From positions 1 through 61,978 of the IMG/VR virus record IMGVR_UViG_3300033153_003306: a stretch of 61,978 bases of DNA. One strand, written 5' to 3'. A program made the position numbers and the translations under genes. The notes under the pieces are model-generated. The model had not been told where the DNA came from, searched no databases, and saw nothing but the letters and a program-made list of their open reading frames with translations. Of this stretch, positions 25,994-33,685 are shown piece by piece. Origin of the DNA: a virus. Each line of letters opens with the position of its first letter. Positions within the stretch are counted from its first letter, which is position 1.

Positions 25994-26548
25994 TCATGTA
26001 TTACTTTGTCTGAACCAATTTGCACGACTTTTCCAACCTTTTAGGAAAACTGAGTTCTTTGGTTTAGCAGTTACTAAATTTTCATAATACTTAATTCGTT
26101 CATCAACTAAGGTATTACTAAATATGTTATTGTTTATTTGTTGTAAATGTGTGAGTGTTTCATTACCAAATATACCATCAACAGCAATATCAACATCCCC
26201 ATCATTGTTATGTGTATTTATAGCTTTTTGTAATATTTTTATAGACCTTTTAACACCCATATTAACTGCCATATCAAAAACTTGATGTATTATAATATCA
26301 ATAATATCAGCATCTTCCAACCTATAACAACTTGCCTGTTGGTAGTAATCAGCATCATAAACTATACGAGCTATTTCTATTGCGTGAAATAATTTACTCT
26401 TATCGTAGAACCTTTTTACCAATTTAAAAGCATGTTCATCATGTTTGATGGTAATACCATATATAGTTTCACCACCACTATCATTAGGATGGTTACTATA
26501 ATTTCCTTCAAACGTCATTAATTGATTAAAAAAATTTTGTGGTAACAT
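25994..26548 (-). CDS. Endolysin, GH108-type N-acetylmuramidase
   Basis: 184 residues. The N-terminus FEGNYSNHPNDSGGETIYGI is the glycoside hydrolase 108 signature (E-G-x-Y-x-x-x-x-x-D-x-G-G-x-T-x-x-G-I), with catalytic Glu in FEG at about residue 14. A C-terminal region with VDGIFGNETLTHL resembles a peptidoglycan-binding repeat. There is no signal peptide, so it would need a holin or be virion-borne. It has its own late promoter (26572-26579). The family call is strong. Confidence 0.85.
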   Translation of the reverse strand: MLPQNFFNQLMTFEGNYSNHPNDSGGETIYGITIKHDEHAFKLVKRFYDKSKLFHAIEIARIVYDADYYQQASCYRLEDADIIDIIIHQVFDMAVNMGVKRSIKILQKAINTHNNDGDVDIAVDGIFGNETLTHLQQINNNIFSNTLVDERIKYYENLVTAKPKNSVFLKGWKSRANWFRQSNT

Positions 26549-26571
26549 AATCTATCTCTCCAATTTATTAT

Positions 26572-26579
26572 TATTTATA
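26572..26579 (-). promoter_or_regulatory. T4-type late promoter
   Basis: TATAAATA on the minus strand, 24 nt before the lysin ATG and just downstream of the terminator hairpin at 26596-26617. Confidence 0.65.
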
Positions 26580-26595
26580 AAAAGGGGAAATAAAA

Positions 26596-26617
26596 AAGGG
26601 GCTTTTTATAGCCCCTT
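26596..26617 (-). terminator. Rho-independent terminator
   Basis: The minus strand forms AAGGGGCT-ATAAAA-AGCCCCTT followed by a T-rich run. It ends the transcript of the 26635-27012 gene before the late promoter of the lysin gene. Confidence 0.85.
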
Positions 26618-26634
26618 GTAAATAATAAAAATCT

Positions 26635-27012
26635 TTACTTTTCTTTTAAGATTTTTTCTAAATCTTTTTTCTTCATACCGTGAGTATTAATTCCCAGTTC
26701 TGAAACTTTAGATTTCATTTCAAGATAAGTTAATTCATCTTTATCTTTTTTAACAGGTTTAGATTTTTTAGGTTTTACGTCAACCTTTTCAACCTTTTCA
26801 ACCTTTTCAACCTTTTCTTTTTTAACAACAGGTTCATCGGGTACTAATTCAAAATATTGTCCATATTCTCTGACAACCTTCCAAGGCATTTCTCTAACAC
26901 TACCAGGTGTCATTTTATATAGTCTACCAAAAGCATTTAAGAAAAATGGTCCTTGTTTACCCTTTTTACTCTGTTTCATTTTTACTTTTACAAGTTTGTT
27001 GTTTGCAGCCAT
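26635..27012 (-). CDS. Basic protein with KVE repeats and SAP/HeH-like C-terminus
   Basis: 125 residues, strongly Lys-rich. The N-terminal ~60 residues form a small beta-rich domain (GPFFLNAFGRLYKMTPGS). A repeat (EKVEKVEKVEKV) encoded by four exact 9-bp units (26782-26817) follows. The C-terminal ELTYLEMKSKVSELGINTHG and MKKKDLEKIL look like a SAP/HeH helix-extension-helix DNA-binding motif. It could coat or bind DNA. It is the last gene before a terminator. Function inferred from composition and motif. Confidence 0.55.
   Translation of the reverse strand: MAANNKLVKVKMKQSKKGKQGPFFLNAFGRLYKMTPGSVREMPWKVVREYGQYFELVPDEPVVKKEKVEKVEKVEKVDVKPKKSKPVKKDKDELTYLEMKSKVSELGINTHGMKKKDLEKILKEK
26782..26817. 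repeat. Four tandem 9-bp units
   Basis: aaccttttc repeated exactly four times on the plus strand, encoding KVE triplets in the 26635-27012 gene. Copy number is prone to slippage in frame. Confidence 0.9.
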
Positions 27013-27014
27013 GT

Positions 27015-27227
27015 TTAGCTCCTTTCTTTAGTTTTAACAGAATAGTATGCTTCAAAAGGCACTAAACTTTTCATAGGTTTACCACTTCTTGAATCGACAC
27101 ACACAATAATAAAATTTTCAGTATCCCATAATTCTATCTTCCCTCTTAACGTAACTCCGTTTTTTAGGAATACTTCAAGTACCTTTCCTTTATTTTCTTG
27201 GAAAAAAGTGTTTCGTGTAGCACTCAT
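27015..27227 (-). CDS. Hfq-like Sm-fold RNA-binding protein
   Basis: 70 residues. It has an N-terminal helix, then Sm1 (VLEVFLKNGVTLRGKIELWD, closely resembling the Hfq pattern V-x-(V/I)-(F/Y)-L-x-N-G-(V/I)-x-L-x-G-x-I-x-x-x-D) and a final Sm2-like strand (SLVPFEAYYSVKT). The length (70) is that of the Hfq core. The usual Y-K-H of Sm2 is replaced by VPFEAYYSV. It could bind phage or host small RNAs or mRNAs. It lies between the helicase group and the basic protein, with a good AAGGAG site. The family call is moderately strong. Confidence 0.7.
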   Translation of the reverse strand: MSATRNTFFQENKGKVLEVFLKNGVTLRGKIELWDTENFIIVCVDSRSGKPMKSLVPFEAYYSVKTKERS

Positions 27228-27247
27228 TTTATTCTCCTTTATTTATA

Positions 27248-27577
27248 TTATTTGATTGTAGCACGAATATTCAATGTTTCTATTGATTTGTATAAATCGT
27301 GCTCTAGATTTTCTATTAAGGCACTATCTTCATAAAAAATAAAATGCCCATCAGTTGTTTCTTGTGCTATGTATGATGAGTCTTCTAGCCATTCACAAAA
27401 AGTATAATAATCGTCACCATCATCGGGTTTAACTATAACCACACTTGTCTTTTCAGTTTCGAATAACTTTTTATCAATTACACCATCATATAAATTTGTT
27501 TCATAATCTATTAACTCATTGTGTTCTTCACAATCAGCGATTGATTTTTCATAATTTTGGTTATAAGTATTGTGCAT
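27248..27577 (-). CDS. Small hypothetical acidic protein
   Basis: 109 residues, acidic, unrecognised. It contains TSVVIVKPDDGDDYYTFCEW and SSYIAQETTDGHFIFYEDSA, suggesting a mixed fold. It sits between the helicase gene (10-nt gap) and the Hfq-like gene (20-nt gap), within the same transcription unit. No function assigned. Confidence 0.5.
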   Translation of the reverse strand: MHNTYNQNYEKSIADCEEHNELIDYETNLYDGVIDKKLFETEKTSVVIVKPDDGDDYYTFCEWLEDSSYIAQETTDGHFIFYEDSALIENLEHDLYKSIETLNIRATIK

Positions 27578-27587
27578 CTTTCACTCC

Positions 27588-29027
27588 TTACATAGTGGAA
27601 ACGAACCAATCTTGTTCTTTATCCGCTACTTCTTTTGCTTTTTTATTTATATCTGCTTGGGTCTTCTCTTGGTTATTTATAACTTGAATATCCACATTTC
27701 CGAAGTTTATATCGTATAATCTTTGTTTATGCTTAGAAACCCCAATCATTGTTCTTGTCCCAGTTTCTACATGACTACGGGATTTAATAAGTTTCCATAA
27801 ATAAACAGAGTTTATATCGTTTGTAAGATATTGCTGTATATTGTTTTTAATTTCAATTTGTGAAATAAAAGTATCAAGGTTTTGTGGAATAGCATAACTA
27901 TCACCAACATCCTCATTTCCGATATCAGCATCAACACCTTTTGCTTTTACTTTGTGTTCTGTCTTTCTATTTGATTGAACAGCAGAAATAATAGGCAAAT
28001 TCATATCAATACCAATCTTCTGTCTTACTTCTCTACTAATTTCTTTCATAGTAACATATGTATTACTTCTATCTCTAACATTTAAAGCAGTCATAATACC
28101 GATATAATCTATAATAAGAATATCAGGAGTAAAACTTTTTACAGAGTAAAGTTCTCTTAACCACATTTTACAGTCAATTACACTTGCATCTGAAAACTGA
28201 TGAATTTCAATTTGTCCCATATTAGGATTTTTTTCATCAAACACTTCAAATTCTTTCATTACAATATTTTCGCCAGCTACTTGCATATCGTAAGTACCCA
28301 AATTTAGAAGATTTGCATCGATTCTTGCTAAATATTCTTCACACGATATTTCAAGTGTTGCTATGGCGACATTCAAGCCTTGTCTAGCAAAACAAGCGGC
28401 AAGAAATGCCATTGATAAGGTTTTACCCATATTTGTCGGTGCTAAGAAACAAGTTAATGTTTTTGTTTTAATACCCCCTGTCAAATCATCAAATGGTTTG
28501 AAACCTGACATAATAGTATTTTCCATTTTCAATGCTCTTACTCTTTTCAGTCTATCTTCATTAGCATTCCAAGTCATCGAATAGTCGTCTTCTTCAAACT
28601 TTATATTCAATGCTTCTTCTATAATACCTTGTGCTTGTCTATAAGAATCAGGCGATTGATTGCTTTTTTTAATCATTTCAAGACTTACATTTAGACCATT
28701 CCTGAAAGAATTCATTTTAGCCCATTTTTCAGTTTCTTGTATAAGTATCGGAGTTGCTATATTCATATTTTGAGCATTTAGCATATCAATATATTTTAGT
28801 AATTCATCTGCCCCTTCTCTTTTATTAAGTTTGTAATCACCGTGTATCATAAGCTTCAAGGTATCAAAACTAACTGGACTATCATCGTTAACGCACTTAT
28901 CTATATAATAAAATAAGCTTTGTGCTTCGTAATGCTCAAAATAGTCGGATTTTATTTTAGTTATGGTTTTTCCCATGAAGTCGGGATTACTGACAAGATT
29001 GTGTACTATATAATCTTCTTTATTCAT
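27588..29027 (-). CDS. 41: Replicative DNA helicase, gp41/DnaB family
   Basis: 479 residues, matching T4 gp41 (475). The N-terminal helical domain is followed by the RecA-type core: GFKPFDDLTGGIKTKTLTCF, Walker A APTNMGKTLSM, a catalytic Glu region ATLEISCEE, and Walker B DILIIDYIG. A motif with AVQSNRKTE and a C-terminal arginine-rich segment (KSRSHVETGTRT) follow. It is the 5'-3' hexameric helicase of the replisome. It lies close to UvsX, as in recombination-dependent replication modules. Confidence 0.9.
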   Translation of the reverse strand: MNKEDYIVHNLVSNPDFMGKTITKIKSDYFEHYEAQSLFYYIDKCVNDDSPVSFDTLKLMIHGDYKLNKREGADELLKYIDMLNAQNMNIATPILIQETEKWAKMNSFRNGLNVSLEMIKKSNQSPDSYRQAQGIIEEALNIKFEEDDYSMTWNANEDRLKRVRALKMENTIMSGFKPFDDLTGGIKTKTLTCFLAPTNMGKTLSMAFLAACFARQGLNVAIATLEISCEEYLARIDANLLNLGTYDMQVAGENIVMKEFEVFDEKNPNMGQIEIHQFSDASVIDCKMWLRELYSVKSFTPDILIIDYIGIMTALNVRDRSNTYVTMKEISREVRQKIGIDMNLPIISAVQSNRKTEHKVKAKGVDADIGNEDVGDSYAIPQNLDTFISQIEIKNNIQQYLTNDINSVYLWKLIKSRSHVETGTRTMIGVSKHKQRLYDINFGNVDIQVINNQEKTQADINKKAKEVADKEQDWFVSTM

Positions 29028-29262
29028 CTATTTCCTCTTTTTTTAATCTTGTTTTTCTTGAATATTCATCTAAATTATACATTGATATACACCACAAAAC
29101 TAAATTCATAACAAAATAGTAATACATTCCACCTTTTAGCGAGTATCCCATCCACATAACACATGCTGATATATAGAATAATGGTGCGTAATAACTCTGT
29201 TTATTGTATAAGAATATACCAATAATAGTTGTAATGGAAGCTAAAAATTCCAAAACTTGCAT
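29020..29262 (-). CDS. Small membrane protein, three transmembrane segments
   Basis: 80 residues. Three hydrophobic segments (FLASITTIIGIFLY, APLFYISACVMWMGYSL, YFVMNLVLWCISMYNL) are followed by a charged tail (DEYSRKTRLKKEEIDE). The Tyr/Trp-rich pattern is reminiscent of half a PnuC-type transporter, but the protein is too short to call. Its end overlaps the helicase start by 8 nt. Confidence 0.55.
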   Translation of the reverse strand: MQVLEFLASITTIIGIFLYNKQSYYAPLFYISACVMWMGYSLKGGMYYYFVMNLVLWCISMYNLDEYSRKTRLKKEEIDE

Positions 29263-29280
29263 ATTTCCTCCGTGTGAATC

Positions 29281-30246
29281 TTACAGATTCACTGTTCTGT
29301 TTAAAACTTGATAGATGTCTTTGATAACATCAAATAAATCTTCTTCTTCGTTTGTAAGTTCATCTTCTTTAAATTTTAAATAATGATAGAACTTTGTAAA
29401 AAATTTAACTGTATTTTTAAAATTTTGCAGTTTTGAGTTTCTATCATAGTCGGTGTTTATAGTGTCCACCATATCATAATACTTTTCTTCTATTTCAGAA
29501 CCTTCTAAATCTTCGAGTACGTCATATTGTTTTATAAACATTTTATCAAGTAGGGCTGCTTTTCTACTACCATACTGTTGTTTCAAATACATATTAAATT
29601 CTGTACCGATGTATGATTCAAATTCGTACTTTTCATAATCACCGCCAACCTTAAATTGTACATCTTGTAACTGTGTTTTAGGCGGATTGAAAGTATCTTG
29701 TCCTTCGATTAGTCTTGGTATTGGTCTTCGTTTAGGTTCTTCTGATTCTTCTATAAAATCATCAAATTGTTCAACTAAATCATTAGGGTCTTGATTATCC
29801 ATAAATCCTACATATTGTGCCATTCTATTAGCAGTAAGAGTTTTTGGTCTTAATGCTTCCATATCAGAAGGAGTTTCTTCTTGTGCTTCTGCCATTTGTG
29901 CTTCTGCTAATTGTTCTATATAGTCTTGGGTAACAGTATTATCAGATTCGTGTCTTATAACTTCTACAGTTGGTGAATGTTCAGATACAACCCCACCACT
30001 ACCAACATCCACATAATCTTCAATTAAACTACTTCTTGATTCTAATTCTTCTTGTGATGCTTCTGATGTTAAAGAAGGTTTTGTTCTTTGTGGTATAATA
30101 GGATTACTAACTTCTTGAATTGCTTTAATTGTAGCTTTTTCTTGGTTAGATGGTGTTGTAACCATCCCCATATAATCACTCATTCTATCATTTGAAAGAA
30201 CTTTTTCTTTTAATGGTGCTTCATTTTGAACTAATTCATCACTCAT
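29281..30246 (-). CDS. Hypothetical acidic protein with an internal duplication
   Basis: 321 residues, unrecognised, located between UvsX and gp41. The N-terminal half is disordered and acidic. Two similar motifs stand out: KVLSNDRMSDYMGMV near residue 15 and KTLTANRMAQYVGFM near 134. The C-terminal ~130 residues are helical (QYGSRKAALLDKMFIKQYDV, FTKFYHYLKFKEDE). Its position would suit a recombination or helicase-loading accessory factor, but there is no sequence match to gp59. Confidence 0.5.
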   Translation of the reverse strand: MSDELVQNEAPLKEKVLSNDRMSDYMGMVTTPSNQEKATIKAIQEVSNPIIPQRTKPSLTSEASQEELESRSSLIEDYVDVGSGGVVSEHSPTVEVIRHESDNTVTQDYIEQLAEAQMAEAQEETPSDMEALRPKTLTANRMAQYVGFMDNQDPNDLVEQFDDFIEESEEPKRRPIPRLIEGQDTFNPPKTQLQDVQFKVGGDYEKYEFESYIGTEFNMYLKQQYGSRKAALLDKMFIKQYDVLEDLEGSEIEEKYYDMVDTINTDYDRNSKLQNFKNTVKFFTKFYHYLKFKEDELTNEEEDLFDVIKDIYQVLNRTVNL

Positions 30247-30248
30247 TT

Positions 30249-31334
30249 TTATTCCTTAATTTCTTCTATAATTTCTTCTTCAAGTTCGGGTTCGTCTTTC
30301 TTCTGTTGATATTTATATATCTGACCCAGTTTTTCGTTTAAATTGTGTTTTTGTATAATTTCTTCCCACATTTTATCTGTAAGGTCTTTAATACGGTATT
30401 CATCTTCTCCAACTACCATATGAGCACCCAAACTACCACGGTTCTTTTTAGTAGCTATGTTATTATCTACAAGAGCTTCGTATAAACCTGAATATCTTAA
30501 TAAACCTCTATCATAATCTATTACGAATTTTACTTTAAACCCTTCTTTTGCAAAACGATTTTTCTTATTTGTTGCTGTAACTTCGATACCTTGAATTTTA
30601 TCACCATCTTTTATAGTCTTCTTCCAAAATTCTATAATAAAAGATGCTGCAAATTGACTACCTTTACCACCACCAACAATTCGTTGTGCAAACAAGCCTT
30701 GTGAATCATATTGATGATTAATCAAAAGCATAGGTATTCTTTTTCTAAATGCTCTGTTAAGAATCATTCTAAAGAAACCTTTAAGGTCTTTAGCTCTTGT
30801 CATATCTTGCTTAATATCACCATTTAATGTATCTTTAACTTCTTTTTCACTCGCAAGATTACCAATAGAATCAATAACAATCATAAGTTTAGAATTTTTA
30901 TCCGCAACTTCTATAATATTTAATAGTTTGTGGTTAAGAGCTTTTGTTGAGTGTATATCTTCTACGATAATAATTTTTGATGTATCCAAACCTGCTCTTT
31001 CGTATTCGGATATTTCAACATCACCTTCGGTGTCAATATAAATTATTTTCCACCCTTGTGAGATTGCACTTTTCATCGCTTGTTTTGTTATGTATGACTT
31101 TGATGAACTTGGGTCGCCAACAGCCTGAAATGCTCTATTATCAGGTATTCCTTTATAGAAATCACCAGTAATAAGCATGTTTAACATAACACTTCCTGTG
31201 TCAAAATACTCTAAGATTTTGTAATCATCTTTAGTATCACTAAGCCTTCTACTTTGCTTCAATACATCAGCGATTAAATTATCGAGAATGTCTTTAGATT
31301 TAGTAGGGGCATCACCTTTTTTAGGTCTTGCCAT
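30249..31334 (-). CDS. uvsX: UvsX/RecA-type recombinase
   Basis: 361 residues (T4 UvsX 391). Walker A is AVGDPSSSKSYI. Walker B is KLMIVIDSIGNL. The DNA-binding loop region includes LLINHQYDSQG and RIVGGGKGSQFAASFI, typical of UvsX. The C-terminus is acidic (EPELEEEIIEEIKE), as in RecA-family proteins that gate DNA access. It mediates strand exchange with UvsY and gp32, both also in this window. Confidence 0.9.
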   Translation of the reverse strand: MARPKKGDAPTKSKDILDNLIADVLKQSRRLSDTKDDYKILEYFDTGSVMLNMLITGDFYKGIPDNRAFQAVGDPSSSKSYITKQAMKSAISQGWKIIYIDTEGDVEISEYERAGLDTSKIIIVEDIHSTKALNHKLLNIIEVADKNSKLMIVIDSIGNLASEKEVKDTLNGDIKQDMTRAKDLKGFFRMILNRAFRKRIPMLLINHQYDSQGLFAQRIVGGGKGSQFAASFIIEFWKKTIKDGDKIQGIEVTATNKKNRFAKEGFKVKFVIDYDRGLLRYSGLYEALVDNNIATKKNRGSLGAHMVVGEDEYRIKDLTDKMWEEIIQKHNLNEKLGQIYKYQQKKDEPELEEEIIEEIKE

Positions 31335-31356
31335 ATGTATTTCCTCAAATTATTGT

Positions 31357-31839
31357 TTATATATTTTTCAAATTGTAACCAATATCTCCGCCTTTAGGCT
31401 TCAAATTGATTTTATAAAATTGGTACATTCCGCGTTCATCTTTGACTTCAAAATTAACGAAATATTCCTCTGTTCCTACATCACTAGTTGTTTGTATGTG
31501 ACCACCTGAAAAATCTATGGCTTTCCCTTTCTTAAAAATTAGAGAGAAACAATATCCTACGGGTTCGTAGTTATCAGGGTGATTTTCTGAGTTTTGTGCG
31601 AACATCATTGCTTTTTTAAACATGGCTTTTACATCATCTTTTAGCCTGTCATAGTCAATTTTTTCGCCACCAGGAACTTTAACTTTTTCCTTCTTCTCAT
31701 CTTTTTCTTGTGCTTGTTGTTGTACGCTTAATGGTTCATCATCATTCATTTGTTGTAAAACATCATTATTGATGTGGTCTTCAATATCTTCTGCGAGTTT
31801 TTTGCATTTTGCATTATACAATGATTTTAATGTCGGCAT
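31357..31839 (-). CDS. Hypothetical late protein
   Basis: 160 residues, unrecognised. An N-terminal helix (MPTLKSLYNAKCKKLAEDIE) is followed by a Gln/Glu/Lys-rich linker and a C-terminal beta-rich domain (PVGYCFSLIFKKGKAIDFSG, YFVNFEVKDERGMYQFYKIN). A late promoter word lies 24 nt upstream, unlike the neighbouring replication genes. The N-terminus is only weakly like the packaging leader. Confidence 0.5.
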   Translation of the reverse strand: MPTLKSLYNAKCKKLAEDIEDHINNDVLQQMNDDEPLSVQQQAQEKDEKKEKVKVPGGEKIDYDRLKDDVKAMFKKAMMFAQNSENHPDNYEPVGYCFSLIFKKGKAIDFSGGHIQTTSDVGTEEYFVNFEVKDERGMYQFYKINLKPKGGDIGYNLKNI

Positions 31840-31862
31840 ATTTTATACTCCATTTTTACTAT

Positions 31863-31870
31863 TATTTATA
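31863..31870 (-). promoter_or_regulatory. T4-type late promoter
   Basis: TATAAATA on the minus strand, 24 nt before the ATG at 31839, in a 43-nt gap. Confidence 0.55.
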
Positions 31871-31882
31871 AAAATGGATTCC

Positions 31883-32194
31883 TTATTTACTTTCAAATTC
31901 TTCTACAGTTATACTATTAATAGTTCTTAGATTTTCTTTTGTAAAACTTCTCCATCCACCAGCTTCAATATCGAAAACAGGTATAACTAAATCACTCACT
32001 TTTCTTTCTTTCTTTTCTAATGGTGTGCCATCTTCGTTAAGTCTTTTTACTTGAAATTCTTTTGGTATTAACATCGCATTTGTGGTAGCTTTCATTTTTC
32101 TTTGGCTACCGTCTTTCTTTAAAAACATAATTTCTACAGGTGTTTCTGATTCGTGTAGTAATTTTCTTAATTTTTTTTCTAATTTTTCGTTCAT
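31883..32194 (-). CDS. DUF2693-like small protein
   Basis: 103 residues. VEIMFLKKDGSQRKMKATTN, VIPVFDIEAGGWRSFTKENL and a central basic turn form the pattern 'V-x-F-x-K-x-D-G-x-x-R-x-M-x-(A/C)-T...V-F-D-x-x-x-G-G-W-R-S-F' of small phage proteins often listed as DUF2693. The role is unknown. It is the first gene after the early promoter at 32220-32248. Confidence 0.6.
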   Translation of the reverse strand: MNEKLEKKLRKLLHESETPVEIMFLKKDGSQRKMKATTNAMLIPKEFQVKRLNEDGTPLEKKERKVSDLVIPVFDIEAGGWRSFTKENLRTINSITVEEFESK

Positions 32195-32219
32195 GTGTTT
32201 GTCCTTTGTTGATTACTCT

Positions 32220-32248
32220 AATATACATAATAAATATGCGTTTGTCAA
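32220..32248 (-). promoter_or_regulatory. Sigma-70-type early promoter
   Basis: The minus strand has TTGACA (32243-32248), 17 nt, TATATT (32220-32225), then the DUF2693-like ATG at 32194. It is one of seven identical-box promoters in the window. Confidence 0.85.
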
Positions 32249-32268
32249 GTCTTATTTAAACTTTCTTT

Positions 32269-32577
32269 TTAATATAAACCTTTTAATATTTTATTAATTT
32301 TATCTTCTGATATTAATTCTTTTTTTAATTTTTTTCTTGTTTTTTGATATACAATACTTCTATATGGTAATTTATGTTTAACCCTGAATGTTATAGTTAG
32401 TATACCAACCATACAATCACCATTAAAATCATTACCATGTAATTTCCATAACATATTATTAATTTCTGAATATTTACCGTCTATTATTAAATCATCAATC
32501 GTATTAAATATGACATCTAATTGGTCATCAATATGTTTATTTTTGGTATGCTTCTTTAAATCATTTAATAAACTCAT
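32269..32577 (-). CDS. Small hypothetical protein
   Basis: 102 residues, Lys/Ile-rich, unrecognised. It starts MSLLNDLKKHTKNKH, contains GDCMVGILTITFRVKHKLPY and ends basic (KKLKKELISEDKINKIL). It lies directly downstream of the purA-like gene (7-nt gap) and just upstream of the early promoter at 32220-32248. It could be a nucleic-acid binder from its charge. Confidence 0.45.
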   Translation of the reverse strand: MSLLNDLKKHTKNKHIDDQLDVIFNTIDDLIIDGKYSEINNMLWKLHGNDFNGDCMVGILTITFRVKHKLPYRSIVYQKTRKKLKKELISEDKINKILKGLY

Positions 32578-32584
32578 AACCCTC

Positions 32585-33685
32585 CTATAATTTTACCAAT
32601 TTGTTTGCGTCATTACTGGTGTAGAAATTGTCAAAACCTCCAGCATACATAATTCTATCTAAGAAAACACCTGTTGGCATATTACCGAATAAAGTACCAC
32701 CAGCATATAAACTATAACAATCTTCTTTAATATCCATACAATTAACAACTACATATTTTTTACCCGCCCTATAATCGTGACTATTCTTCATCATGGCATA
32801 TTTTATAAGGTCTAAATCTAATACACCTGTTTTAAAATCACCTTGCCATTCATTAAATTTGTTTTGTTCATGTTCATTTATATATTCTGCTTCGTTCATT
32901 AATATATCATTACCATTTCCATGCTTTGTAAGGTATGACCTTGTGACATAGTAAACAGCATCTAAATTATTACGCATTTTAAAAATGTTTGTTACCCCTA
33001 CATTAGACCTTGTTACATGTGGAAATAATCCATTATGTTGGTCTAACAATAGTCCTTGACTGCCTTCATATATTATAACATCATACAACATTGTGATTTC
33101 TCTGTAATCTCTGACATGTTCATTATTTACTATATAATAACATTTGTTTAAGAAATCATCTAAAACTTCTTTATCAAGTGTTATACCATAATGATTACCA
33201 ATATTTTTCATTTTTTGTTCAAGTACTTTCGGGTAATATAAATCTTCAAAGAGAAGAGAAAACCAATCCTCTTCTCTCTGAAAAGTCTTACCAATACCAT
33301 GACCACAAGTACCATCGCTGATATTTGTTTTACATTCACGGTTGGCGAGAATCTCATACGGTGTGGTAATTGGGCACTTTGGATGTATGTATATTAAAGG
33401 TCTTATCTTTTTTAATATAAGGTCACGGTATTCATCCATAAATGAAAGTGGGTTAAACGTACAATATTCACTCCAGTATGTTGGTACCCCTTGCAGAACA
33501 CCCCCACCAAAGTTAGATACTATATGTTCTTTGCCGTCATAAATTACTTTATGACTTGCTTGTGAACCCCCACTGTATCTTACTACGATACAATTCTTAT
33601 CTTTATGTTTTTCACAAAGAGAGGATACAACCTTTCCTTTACCTTCGTCTCCAAACCCCAAGCCAATCACCGCATACGAAATCAT
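32585..33685 (-). CDS. Adenylosuccinate synthetase-like enzyme (phage PurA/PurZ family)
   Basis: 366 residues, shorter than bacterial PurA (~430) and close to archaeal and phage forms. Motifs: GLGFGDEGKGKVVSSL (P-loop with the catalytic Asp retained), GGSQASHKVIY, FGGGVLQGVPTYWSEYC (typical of phage forms), GTCGHGIGKTFQR, YEGSQGLLLDQ with FPHVTRSNVG, and TRSYLTKHGNG. PurA joins Asp to IMP; PurZ joins Asp to dGMP on the way to 2-aminoadenine DNA. Keeping the Asp favours PurA (or PurZ0-like) chemistry. No MazZ, DatZ or DpoZ was seen here. Substrate undecided. Confidence 0.8.
   Translation of the reverse strand: MISYAVIGLGFGDEGKGKVVSSLCEKHKDKNCIVVRYSGGSQASHKVIYDGKEHIVSNFGGGVLQGVPTYWSEYCTFNPLSFMDEYRDLILKKIRPLIYIHPKCPITTPYEILANRECKTNISDGTCGHGIGKTFQREEDWFSLLFEDLYYPKVLEQKMKNIGNHYGITLDKEVLDDFLNKCYYIVNNEHVRDYREITMLYDVIIYEGSQGLLLDQHNGLFPHVTRSNVGVTNIFKMRNNLDAVYYVTRSYLTKHGNGNDILMNEAEYINEHEQNKFNEWQGDFKTGVLDLDLIKYAMMKNSHDYRAGKKYVVVNCMDIKEDCYSLYAGGTLFGNMPTGVFLDRIMYAGGFDNFYTSNDANKLVKL

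Noticed and set aside
27240-27247. TATAAATA word upstream of the Hfq-like gene
   Set aside because: Only 13 nt from the ATG; the transcription start would fall inside the ribosome site.
32585-33685. Firm claim of a 2-aminoadenine (Z) genome
   Set aside because: The retained catalytic Asp and the lack of partner genes in the window leave the substrate open.
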